Below are positions 55,189 through 64,000 of a DNA stretch of 64,000 nucleotides, in pieces (position 1 is the first letter of the stretch; the number at the start of each line of letters is the position of its first letter). The DNA is from Mytilisepta virgata. Its lineage: Eukaryota; Mollusca; Bivalvia; Mytilida; Mytilidae. The stretch lies in NCBI GenBank assembly GCA_028015205.1, contig CM051511.1:34154001-34218000 (forward strand), read 5' to 3'. The notes under the pieces are model-generated. The model ran no database searches and was not told where the DNA came from. It worked only from the letters and a program-made list of their open reading frames with translations. A program made the position numbers and the translations under genes.

Positions 55189-55710
55189 ATGGACCCCCCT
55201 ACGAGTATACGAGAGAATCGTTTCTGCCATGTTCGAAGACGGTGTGGTGAACCAAGGAAGACTGGTCGTATTCCTTTGAAAGTACTACTTGGTGGAGGAA
55301 CGTATGCAGAGCTGACAGAATGGAATGGCAGTAAAAGAGTAGATCTCAGATTTTGGGAAAGTGAAACGGTGCCCACCAAGACCGGAGTGAGCTTATCTTT
55401 GATACAATGGAAAGCTTTATGCGAGACTACTGATGTTCTGGATGATTTGATCGGTAGAGTACAGGATAAAGAACTAGTCGACTGGAGATATCACATTGGG
55501 GACAATGTATTCGTCACCGTCAAATCCCCATACCCCACTATTTGGATAAGAAAGCACTTTATACCCCGGGGATACTGGACCTATCGTCCAACAAAGAGAG
55601 GAATCGGCTTGGACACCTTCGAATGGAAAGAACTGAAGAAGATCATACCTTTGTTTGAAGAGAAAGAACCAGAACTTAAAACATTGACTGATGTAGATTT
55701 TGTAAAATAA
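55189..55710 (+). CDS. Right-arm protein with two PC4-like ssDNA-binding repeats
   Basis: 173 residues, identical in protein sequence to the left-arm copy. The first PC4-like repeat spans ~38-90 (AELTEWNGSKRVDLRFWE, PTKTGVSLS, W74) and the second ~105-155 (VFVTVKSPYPTIWIRKHF, PTKRGIGLD, W146). The N-terminal ~30 residues are basic. The last ~15 are acidic (EEKEPEL), reminiscent of acidic tails of ssDNA-binding proteins. It is the only apparently intact gene of the element, with its own TATA box and an AATAAA overlapping the stop. I chose the ATG at 55189 because it lies just below the TATA box; a GTG at 55159 is only 3 bases below it. What else it could be: a transcriptional coactivator acting on the CpG-rich terminal blocks. 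Confidence 0.68.
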   Translation: MDPPTSIRENRFCHVRRRCGEPRKTGRIPLKVLLGGGTYAELTEWNGSKRVDLRFWESETVPTKTGVSLSLIQWKALCETTDVLDDLIGRVQDKELVDWRYHIGDNVFVTVKSPYPTIWIRKHFIPRGYWTYRPTKRGIGLDTFEWKELKKIIPLFEEKEPELKTLTDVDFVK

Positions 55711-56229
55711 AATATGAAACTGTTTCATTTGTGTTTGTCGTCGATAAATATCCCAGTATACAATCACATCGATCAGTCTTGATCTACCAATCAAACCGAC
55801 AACATGAGTACCGAGTGGCCTTCCGATCATCAGCAGTAAACTACATTCCTTCAGCAGTAACAGCAGCAGCGATTAAAAGTGACAAATAGCACCAAAAACT
55901 GAAATGAGCACGCGAGTAAGATCATGAGTAGCGATGAACAGCAAAGAGCAAGAGAAGAGCAGCGATGAGCAAGAGAAGAGCAGTGATGAGCAAGAGAAGA
56001 GCAGCGATGACGAACAGCAACAAGCAGCAGGAGCGAAATGAGCACGCGAGTAAGGCCCTGAGTAGGGATGAGCAGCAAAGAACAAGAAAGGATCAGCGAT
56101 GAGCAAGAGAAGAGCAGCGATAACGAACAGCAAAAAGCAGCAGGAGCAGTAGTGGCAGCGAAAACAGAGACAAGTAGTCCCATAAAACGAAATAAGCACG
56201 CGAGTAAGGTAAGGAGTAGCGATGAACAA

Positions 56230-58690
56230 CAAAAAGCGAGAGAAAAACAGCCATAAGCAGTAAAGAGCAAGAGAAAAACAGCGATGAGCAGTAAAGAACG
56301 AGAGAAAAACAGCGATGACCAGTAAAGAACAAGAGAAAAACATTGATGAGCAGTAAAGAGCAAGAGAAAAACAGTGATGAGCAACAAAGAACAAGAGAAA
56401 AACAGCGATGAGAAGCATAGAGCAAGAGAAAAACAGCCATAAGCAGTAACGAGCAAGAGAAAAACAGCGATGAGCGGTAAAGAACGAGAGAAAAACAGCG
56501 ATGACCAGTAAAGAACAAGAGAAAAACAGTGATGAGCAGTAAAGAGCAAGAGAAAAACAGTGATGAGCAACAAAGAACAAGAGAAAAACAGCGATGAGAA
56601 GCATAGAGCAAGAGAAAAACAGCGATGAGCAGTAAAGAGCAAGAGACAAACAGCGATGAGCTACAAAAACCAAGAGAAAAACAGCGATAAGCAGTAAAGA
56701 ACAAAACAAAAACAGTGATGAGCAGTAAAGAGCAAGAGAAAAACAGTGATGAGCAACAAAGAACAAGAGAAAAAACAGCGACGAGCAGTAAACAGCACGA
56801 GAAAAACAGTGACGAGCAACAAAAACCAAGAGAAAAACAGCCATGAGCAACAAAGAGCGAGAGAAAAACAGCGATAAGCAGTAAAGAGCAAGAGACAAAC
56901 AGCGATGAGCTACAAAAACCAAGAGAAAAACAGCGATAAGCAGTAAAGAACAAGAGAAAAACAGTGATGAGCAGTAAAGAGCAAGAGAAAAACAGTGATG
57001 AGCAACAAAGAACAAGAGAAAAAACAGCGACGAGCAGTAAACAGCACGAGAAAAATAGCGACGAGCTACAAAAACCAAGAGAAAAACAGCGATGAGCAGC
57101 AAAGGGCACGAGAAAAACAGCGATGAGCAGCAAAGAGCACGAGAAAAACAGCGATGAGCTACAAAAACCAAGAGAAAAACAGCGATAAGCAGTAACGAGC
57201 AAGAGAAAAACAGCGATGAGACATAAAGAGTACGAGAAAAACAGTGATGATCAACAAAGAGCGAGAGAAAAACAGCCATAAGCAGTAAAGACCAAGAGAA
57301 AAACAGCGATGAGACGTAAAGAACGAGAGAAAAACAGTGATGAGCAGTAAAGAGCAAGAGAAAAACAGTGATGAGCAACAAAGAACAAGAGAAAAACAGC
57401 GATGAGCAGTAAAGAACGAGAGAAAAACAGCGACGAGCAGTAAAGAACAAGAGAAAAACAGTGATGAGCAGCAAAGAGTACGAGAAAAACAGTGACGACC
57501 AGCAAAGAACAAGAGAAAAACAGCGACGAGCATCAAAGAACAAGAGAAAAACAGCGACGAGCAGCATAGAGCACGAGAAAAACAGCGACGAGCTACAAAA
57601 ACCAAGAGAAAAACAGCGATAAGCAGTAACGAGCAAGAGAAAAACAGCGATGAGCAGCAAAGAGTACGAGAAAAACAGTGATGATCAACAAAGAGCGAGA
57701 GAAAAACCAGCGATAAGTAGTAACGAGCAAGAGAAAAACAGTGACGACCAGTAAAGAACAAGAGAAAAACAGTGATGAGCAGTAAAGAGCAAGAGAAAAA
57801 CAGTGATGAGCAACAAAGAACAAGATAAAAACAGCGACGAGCAGCAAAGAGCACGAGAAAAACAGCGACGAGCAGCAAAGAGCACGAGAAAAACAGCGAC
57901 GAGCTACAAAAACCAAGAGAAAAACAGCGATAAGCAGTAACGAGCAAGAGAAAAACAGCGATGAGCAGCAAAGAGTACGAGAAAAACAGTGATGATCAAC
58001 AAAGAGCGAGAGAAAAACAGCCATAAGCAGTAAAGAGCAAGAGAAAAACAGCGATGAGCAGCAAAGAGTACGAGAAAAACAGTGATGATCAACAAAGAGC
58101 GAGAGAAAAACAGCCATAAGCAGTAAAGAGCAAGAGAAAAACAGCGATGAGCAGTAAAGAACGAGAGAAAAACAGTGATGAGCAGTAAAGAACAAGAGAA
58201 AAACAGTGATGAGCAGTAAAGAACAAGAGAAAAACAGCGATGAGCAGCAAAGAACAAGAGAAAAACAGCGATGAGCAGCAAAGAGTACGAGAAAAACAGT
58301 GATGATCAACAAAGAGCGAGAGAAAAACCAGCGATGAGCAGTAAACAGCACGAGAAAAACAGTGACGACCAGTAAAGAACAAGAGAAAAACAGTGATGAG
58401 CAGTAAAGAGCAAGAGAAAAACAGTGATGAGCAACAAAGAACAAGAGAAAAACAGCGACGAGCAGCAAAGAGCACGAGAAAAACAGCGACGAGCTACAAA
58501 AACCAAGAGAAAAACAGCGATAAGTAGTAACGAGCAAGAGAAAAACAGTGATGAGCCGTAAAGAACAAGAGAAAAACAGTGATGAGCAGTAAAGAGCAAG
58601 AGAAAAACAGTGATGAGCAACAAAGAACAAGAGAAAAACAGCGATGAGCAGCAAAGAGCACGAGAAAAACAGCGATGAACAAGATAAGAG
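56230..58690. repeat. Right arm: 31 bp minisatellite, ~80 units
   Basis: Inverted copy of 46740-49205 with the same number and order of unit variants; I noticed about one substitution in ~1.8 kb of aligned frames. Long minus-strand frames (595, 388, 369 codons) are the mirrored by-products of the 31 bp period. Confidence 0.95.
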
Positions 58691-58789
58691 CAGCAATGAC
58701 GAACACCAACAAGCAGCAGGAGCGGAAGCAGCAGCGAAAACACCGACAAGTAACCCCAAGAATCTTAAATCAGCAGGTGAATATAGTCA

Positions 58790-59377
58790 TTATTAGCGAT
58801 GAGCAGCATGGAGCAGCGAAGAGCAAGCGAAGAGAAGCGAAGCATAGAGCAATGAAATAGACCGCCGTTGCTAAGGACACACCTCCATTGAGCGGTGACA
58901 AGCATCAACTTGAGGTAAGGGGACATAATCCAATCCTAGTCCTCACAGAAAACATCACTCACAGATGAAAAGAGCGGGATAAGGGGAGATAATTCAATCA
59001 AAGATCCAGAGACGACCGAGAAGAGCGGGAAAAGGGAGATAATTCAATCTGGTCAAGCATCACGCAAGGAGTAGCAAAGAGCGGGATGGAGCAAGAGAAG
59101 AGAAGAGAAGTGAATGCAATGAAATGGACCGCCGTTGCTAAGGACACCCCTCCATTGAGCGGTGACAAGCATCACTTGGAGGTAAGGGGACATAATCCAA
59201 TCCTAGTCCTCACAGAAAATACCCACAGTTGAAAAGATCGGGATATGGGGAGATAATCCAATAGTGTACTTCGTATACTCTCGGACATAACAGTGAGAGA
59301 CCGATGAAAGATCTAGAGACGACCGAGAAGCACGGGAAAGGGGGAGATAATTCAATCTGGTCAAGCATCAACATTAG
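58790..59377. repeat. Right arm: two ~300 bp duplicated blocks
   Basis: Inverted copy of 46052-46640, with the AAGCATCAACTTGAGGTAAG and GGGGAGATAATTCAATC words in the same mirrored order. Confidence 0.85.
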
Positions 59378-59383
59378 GGTCCG

Positions 59384-59775
59384 TGACTTGCGTCACTTCC
59401 GTCAATGGCGGAAAAAACACCCTACTTCCGGTTGCACCAACCACTTCCGGTTCCGCCCGAACATGCGCAGAACATACATCCGGGTCCTACCACGTGACTT
59501 GCGTCACTTCCGGCAACAAATGGCGGAAAAAACACCCTACTTCCGGTTGCGCATGCGCGCAAAAATCACTTCCGGTTCCGGTCACACATGCGCGGACGAC
59601 ACATCCGGGTCCTAGCACGTGACTTGCGTCACTTCCGTCAACAAATGGCGGGAAAAACCACTACTTCCGGTTGCGCATGCGCGCAAACCACTTCCGGTAC
59701 TTCCGGTTCCGGTTACGTCACTTCCTGTGACGTCATTTCCGGTTCCGGTGACGTCACTTCCGGCTCCTCCACGCT
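59384..59775. promoter_or_regulatory. Right-arm CpG-rich block of ETS/CRE/NRF1/E-box-like motifs
   Basis: Inverted copy of 45655-46045: ACTTCCGGT repeated about a dozen times, TGACGTCA twice, GCGCATGCGC twice, CACGTG twice. Single-base differences from the left arm occur (for example near 59452 and 59340). Both blocks sit ~40 bp inside the element termini, where a protein-primed replicon would carry origin and enhancer functions. Confidence 0.7.
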
Positions 59776-59817
59776 CCTCCACCTCAAATGCTAATTTAGA
59801 ACCGCATACATACTACT

Positions 59818-59882
59818 CAGAGCAGTCTGATGAAGATATCGCTGGTTGCAATTTGAAGGAAAACAGTGAAGTGAAGAAGTAA
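59818..59882 (+). CDS. Right target duplication and candidate host 3'-terminal exon
   Basis: CAGAGC (59818-59823) repeats the left flank. From AGC the frame EQSDEDIAGCNLKENSEVKK is open to TAA (59880-59882). With the element removed, the left flank would place TCTTTTTATTGTTACAG directly before this frame, a normal intron-to-last-exon junction. No upstream exon of such a gene is recognised, and the residues match no family I know. It could also be a chance frame. Confidence 0.35.
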
Positions 59883-59973
59883 AATGTTTTGTGAAAGAAT
59901 ATAATTTTTAAAGAGTCAACTCTTGATAGGTCGGCGTGCAATTTATAATTCATAATTTATTCAAAATGTGCTT

Positions 59974-60010
59974 TGACGTCACATTGCCACGTCTAATTCC
60001 TATAAAAGGC
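59974..60010 (+). promoter_or_regulatory. Candidate core promoter: CRE plus TATA box
   Basis: TGACGTCA at 59974-59981 is followed 19 bp later by TATAAAAGGC at 60001-60010. The spacing fits a CREB-responsive TATA promoter. The nearest ATG downstream (60033) opens only a seven-codon frame, so a non-coding first exon would be expected. The candidate coding exon at 61013 is on the same strand. Confidence 0.45.
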
Positions 60011-61012
60011 CGATTTACCTCAGGTCTGCATAAATGGAAAAACTAAATATCAATTAAAGGAATATACTTACGTATAATTTCGATCGAAACTGAAAACTGA
60101 ATAACAGCCAAAAACAAATCTTAATTTTAACCACAAAATTGAAAATTTTCACCTAAAGGGGTGATCTTTTAAAAAGACAATGGCCTTTGACAACAGAAAC
60201 AAAATGTCTTCCGTTGTGTAAACCTTACAGTCGTCAGAGCCGTGACCAATAAAAATATAAACTAAGTATAATCAAGAGTTTTTTTAACAGGGTGTATATT
60301 GATATTCCAGTTTATATTTTTACGGTTATAATTATCATTTTATTTTATTCTATTTTATATTCAATTCAATTAATTTAATTTACTTATTTACTTACATTTT
60401 TTAATTTTTAATCATTTTTTTGGGGTTTGTTTTAATTGTAACTTTCCTGATATACTTCTTCTTGTTCAAAATTTGAACAAATTATTTACCCACACTTCGT
60501 GCGCAAAATATGCAATTGACCATTTAAGTATTTAAATTTTACACTGAAGTAGGTCTTTCTTAGTGTTTTGACAAAAATAAAGAATAACTCGTTTAAATAC
60601 CTATATATTACATACAAAACTATCCCCTGTGCTAATAAATATAATTTCCATATTTTTAAAGCAATTACCTCCATACGTACTTATTTTATCCTAGGTAGCA
60701 ATATTTATATTAAAATTTTCTGAAAGTGTGACGGATTAAATGACAGTTTTGACGTGTCTTTAAAGTTTTTCGTGTCATGTTGTAGATCAATCGATATTTA
60801 AAGCAGTTTGTTATGTATAAGATTCTATCACAGCTATTTGAACGATTTTTATGTGGGTTTAATATTTATGAATTATCGGTTATCAGACATGTACATATAG
60901 CGTTGAATAGACGTATACATACAATACAACCGAAATATATATATATATACTTTAAATTAGTAAAGAATGCTTGGATAGTTTTAATAGTATACGAAGAGCA
61001 TTCATACTTTTG

Positions 61013-61159
61013 ATGGAGTTTAATTTCAATACGGTGGCGAACGGGCATAGGGTTGTAAATGGCTTCAGTGAAAATAAAGATAGTGTGATGGAGAAAGAAA
61101 CCAGCTATTGGGTGAAAAACAGACAAAAACCGAAGAAAAATGGAGAAAAACATAGAGTG
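61013..61159 (+). CDS. Candidate first coding exon, unknown protein
   Basis: From ATGGAG at 61013 the frame reads MEFNFNTVANGHRVVNGFSE, then NKDSVMEKETSYWV and a basic KNRQKPKKNGEKHRV. It reaches a consensus donor (GTG|GTAAGA, 61159/61160) in phase 0. Composition (charged, Asn/Lys-rich, non-repetitive) differs from the surrounding AT-rich sequence. No family recognised and no next exon found in the window. It could be a chance frame. Confidence 0.35.
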
Positions 61160-61575
61160 GTAAGATCTTTAATTGAAAGATTCTAAAAATTTCTATTTTA
61201 ACTGCTATTGCTTTCTTCGAATTATTTAACATTTTCCAACATTTAATTGATTAATAAATTCGTTAGCTAACATGTGGTTCTATCCAGACCTACAAAAACA
61301 TATTGATACGACGCTTAATACTCTGTTTACCACAGCAGTTTTACCAAACAAAATGTTTTGTGTGCTTGATGTTTTAGTTGCTTGATGACGTACTTTTGCC
61401 AACTGATCAGCTTGAATTTCAATTTTTGATAGTGAATAAGCAATTTTATTATACTTTATGTAATTTTCTCTACTTTTAATGCATTTTCATTGGTTTACAA
61501 GAACGTGGTATTTTACTCGATCACAGGCTTGAAAATTTGTATACTGTCACCCGCTCCTAAAATTCAATAATAAAA

Positions 61576-61719
61576 TAAATAACACATTTCTAAGAGGTTG
61601 ACGGAGTATATTGTAACCCCGAGAAAACATTGTCAAACTCCCCTCTGAAAACATTGTCAACCGAGGCGAAGCCGAGGTTACAATATACTCCGTCACCCTC
61701 TTAGAAATGTGTTATTTAT
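61576..61719. repeat. Long hairpin H4 with CG-rich loop
   Basis: AAATAACACATTTCTAAGAG then TGACGGAGTATATTGTAACC pair with GGTTACAATATACTCCGTCA and CTCTTAGAAATGTGTTATTT. Arms of ~45 bp are nearly perfect. The middle holds two AAAACATTGTCAA words and the CCGAGGCGAAGCCGAGG palindrome. Confidence 0.92.
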
Positions 61720-63507
61720 ATAATATCGTTAAAGCTCCAAATTATTTGTATTCTTAGAAAGGTTTATAAAAATTAAATTACTTAAACTAAAAAGACAAAT
61801 TGTGTACTAAAATTTGATGGGTTGTAAGGGTAGAGGTTTATGGTTTATATCCCACATTTCTACAGGTTTTTAGTTTTGAATAAAACAATTATTCCTGTAT
61901 GGGAGTCGATCAGCCTTTTTTCACTTGTCTTGGTCCAGCATTATATATTGAAGCGGAGATAAAATAATATATAAAATCTTTACTCATCACATCGATTTAG
62001 TCTTTAAAAATCTTAGTAGGTCAAGTTTGAATTAGTAATTAAAACATTTCCAAAACATTTAACACATAAACAAAATTTAGAAGCTCACCTTTGTGGTCTT
62101 GTGGTTTAAATCATACCGATTCGTCTTACTTTTAAATTTCAATTTCTTCATTGTTCTTTCACAAAACGAGCAAAGCAAGTATACACATCCAAATGGAAAA
62201 ACGACATAGTTCTTATACCTTCCAGGACCAGCCAATTGCAATTTGATTTTATTTACAATTTATATTCTTTATAATACAAATAAATATCGGAAAGGAAATA
62301 TCGGAGCAATTAGACTTTGGACAAATTCTAAAAGACCAACATTCAAGGACAAGTTTAATTTCAGAGAAAACACAGCAAACTCACACAACCAATTAACACA
62401 CTACCAGATGAATAAAAACACACAGTTAAATAAAGAAAATCTGAACGGGATGGCGCAAAAAAAACCCCAAAACACTTGTAATACAAATACACCCCCACCA
62501 CCACACACACAAGCAAAAACGAGAGTGACATCACGTAAAAATGTGACTTTTGTTTTTCAAACCTTGTGTGTTTTCAAAATTTGTCTAGTAGTCTAATCTT
62601 CTTAACATCGTTACCTATTCAGGTTTCATGTCTTCCTCATTTTTGTGGAAATTGACTGGATTTTAGCTGGTCGCCATATTTTACATATATACAGTTAATA
62701 CAATGTAGTTAACTATTGATAAGGTCTGTAAATGTATATATCTTGTAAGTAAATTGCAGACTTCACACAGTTTACCTTTTAAAATCTTTATTTTAAATTT
62801 CAATTTTAAACAAGTGTTCACAGGAATATTTCATTCATGAGGACTAATTAAGTGCTGTATATATTTACTTTGTGAGCCTTTTTGGCATATATCTATATAT
62901 ATTTTATAACACAACCAAGGCCAACATGAAAACCCGTTTGGTGTTAAATGACTTATTTGTACGAGGTGATAAAATTTCTGTATTCTATACGGATATATCA
63001 ATTACCGGATACATATTTTAATCTTTATTTTAAATCAGATGATAATATATGTACATAACAAATTGAATTTATGCCAGTTTTGCACGTATTACATAATACT
63101 AGTAAGTAGAATTTGAAAGACTACGTACATTCGCGTTTAAGAATCAGAATCAAATTTAGTATGGTCGGTATACATGCAAAACTTTGACTTAAGGATAATC
63201 GCTGGTCTAATAGGAAATAAAAAGGATTTGAAATAGGTGTTTTAGTTTGAGAGAACATATGAATAGTAAACAAATAAGCAAGAAAAAATATAGGTTCATG
63301 TGCTCATTTTAGAGCTGTAAGGCCTTGAAAATTTGCAGGAAATGAGTTTTCTCTGGATTTTTCATTGTCTTTGCATTGACAACTTCAGTCTCTCAAAAAT
63401 GTATGAAAAAAAAAGGATTTCATAAAATTTTGTCAAATACCATTTTAAGGTAAATATGATTGAAAAATAAAAGAAAAAATGGGGGTTCATGGGCAAATAA
63501 TTTCATG
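61720..63507. other. AT-rich stretch, no gene recognised
   Basis: Contains low-complexity runs (CACCCCCACCACCACACACA complement-type tract near 62490) and several AATAAA words. The 117-codon frame at 62243-62596 is Asn/Thr-rich without domain features and is not called. Confidence 0.5.
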
Positions 63508-63858
63508 TTTAAGAAATGGATAAAACCCGAGAATTCCGAAAATCTGACAAAAAGACCAAAACATGACCAGCGAGCATCCTTAACAGAGATGAGTTACAAA
63601 TCCTATTGCGTCAACGGTTTTATCGGGATACATATCACACCCTATTACTGGCTATCGGTAAGACAGATAAAATAGGATCTGTTTAAGAAATGGATAAAAC
63701 CCGAGAATTCCGAAAATCTGACAAAAAGACCAAAACATGACCAGCGAGCATCCTTAACAGAGATGAGTTACAAATCCTATTATTGCGTCAGTGGTTTTAC
63801 CGGGATAGATATCACACCCTATTACTGGCTATCGGTAAGACAGATAAAATAGGATCTG
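63508..63858 (+). repeat. Tandem duplication, 174 and 177 bp copies
   Basis: The segment TTTAAGAAATGGATAAAACC ... GTAAGACAGATAAAATAGGA ... TCTG occurs at 63508-63681 and again at 63682-63858. The copies differ at a few bases plus a 3 bp insertion (TAT) in the second. The first copy has an open frame (KKWIKPENSENLTKRPKHDQ ... MSYKSYCVNGF ... ITPYYWLSVRQIK) ending at TAG, with a donor-like TATCG|GTAAGA. It may be a duplicated exon or a simple tandem repeat. Confidence 0.85.
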
Positions 63859-63958
63859 TGTAACCGATTGCCATTAAAAACGATTGTTATTGCTATCGTA
63901 AACGACAGATTTTTTCCCATCCGCCGTTTACGATATCAATTACAATTGTTTTTAATGA
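63853..63958. repeat. Hairpin H6 near right window edge
   Basis: TCTGTGTAACCGATTGCCAT ... AAAAACGATTGT pairs with ACAATTGTTTTTAATGACAA ... TCAGTAACACAGA, with an inner ATCGTAAACGA / CGTTTACGAT pair. It directly follows the tandem duplication. Confidence 0.85.
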
Positions 63959-64000
63959 CAATCAGTAACACAGACCTTATTAAATCTACCGTACCGATAG

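Larger units (their letters stand above)
45612..59817. mobile_element. 14.2 kb Polinton/Maverick-like palindromic element
   Basis: The element begins AGTAGTATGTATGCGG, ends with the exact complement (CCGCATACATACTACT) and is flanked by direct repeats CAGAGC. Termini 5'-AGT...ACT-3' and 6 bp duplications are hallmarks of Polintons/Mavericks (established). Unlike a normal Polinton, whose inverted repeats are hundreds of bases and whose genes fill the middle, here the left arm (45612-52717) and right arm (52734-59817) are inverted copies of each other and only 16 bp separate them. Mirror positions add up to 105429 across the outer ~6 kb with no net indel. No polymerase B, integrase, ATPase, protease or capsid gene is present. 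It is therefore a non-autonomous palindromic derivative. Confidence 0.85.

Noticed and set aside
45612..59817. Palindrome as a fold-back sequencing or assembly artefact
   Set aside because: Not fully excluded, but the arms differ by ~8% near the centre, carry private stop codons, and the whole is bounded by a 6 bp direct repeat at Polinton-type termini, which an artefact would not create.
62243..62596. 117-codon plus-strand frame
   Set aside because: Asn/Thr/Lys-rich low complexity with a Pro run from a simple repeat; no domain.

Overview
The window is AT-rich animal nuclear DNA from a bivalve mollusc, most likely a mussel (Mytilidae; inference). The reasons are a secreted coiled-coil C1q-domain gene with small exons, a single-exon Foxl2, repeats of a type I associate with mussel genomes, and a dense load of MITE-like and foldback elements. 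Host genes are sparse and repeats fill most of the rest.

Layout. 1-505: tandem ~130-146 bp repeat. 709-3716 (minus): two joinable exons of a mitochondrial acetyl-CoA hydrolase / 4-hydroxybutyrate CoA-transferase-like gene, whose intron holds a THAP zinc-finger fragment. 4000-13860: dispersed repeats, including three TTAA-flanked and other MITEs, a 1.75 kb repeat with GCTCACCT/AGGTGAGC ends, a (TA)n tract and three abutting foldback elements, one carrying a Myb/SANT-like fragment. 14685-15692 (plus): Foxl2, the best-supported gene. 16000-42000: gene-poor, with more members of the same repeat families, a MULE-transposase relic, LINE 3' fragments, a GATATC-rich foldback and several long hairpins. 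42395-45379 (plus): four-exon C1q-domain gene whose splice phases all agree.

The outstanding feature is 45612-59817. This 14,206 bp element is almost entirely one perfect-length palindrome: two ~7.1 kb arms around a 16 bp loop. It starts 5'-AGT, ends ACT-3' and is flanked by a 6 bp direct repeat (CAGAGC). Those are the terminal and target-site hallmarks of Polinton/Maverick (adintovirus-like) protein-primed elements, yet no DNA polymerase, integrase or capsid gene is present. Each arm carries, from end to centre: a CpG-rich block dense in ETS/CRE/NRF1/E-box-like motifs, a ~2.5 kb minisatellite of 31 bp units open in all three frames, a gene for a protein with two PC4-like (ssDNA-binding) repeats behind a TATA box, decayed C2H2 and CXXC-CXXC zinc-protein ORFs, and degenerate telomere-like hexamers. 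The arms are nearly identical and collinear over the outer ~6 kb but about 8% divergent near the centre. I interpret it as an integrated palindromic (snap-back or defective-genome-like) derivative of a Polinton-like replicon, later homogenised by gene conversion; that origin is inference.

Right of the element, 59818-64000 holds what looks like the terminal exon it landed in, a CRE+TATA candidate promoter, a possible first coding exon, a hairpin and a 174/177 bp tandem duplication. No tRNA, rRNA or CRISPR array was recognised.
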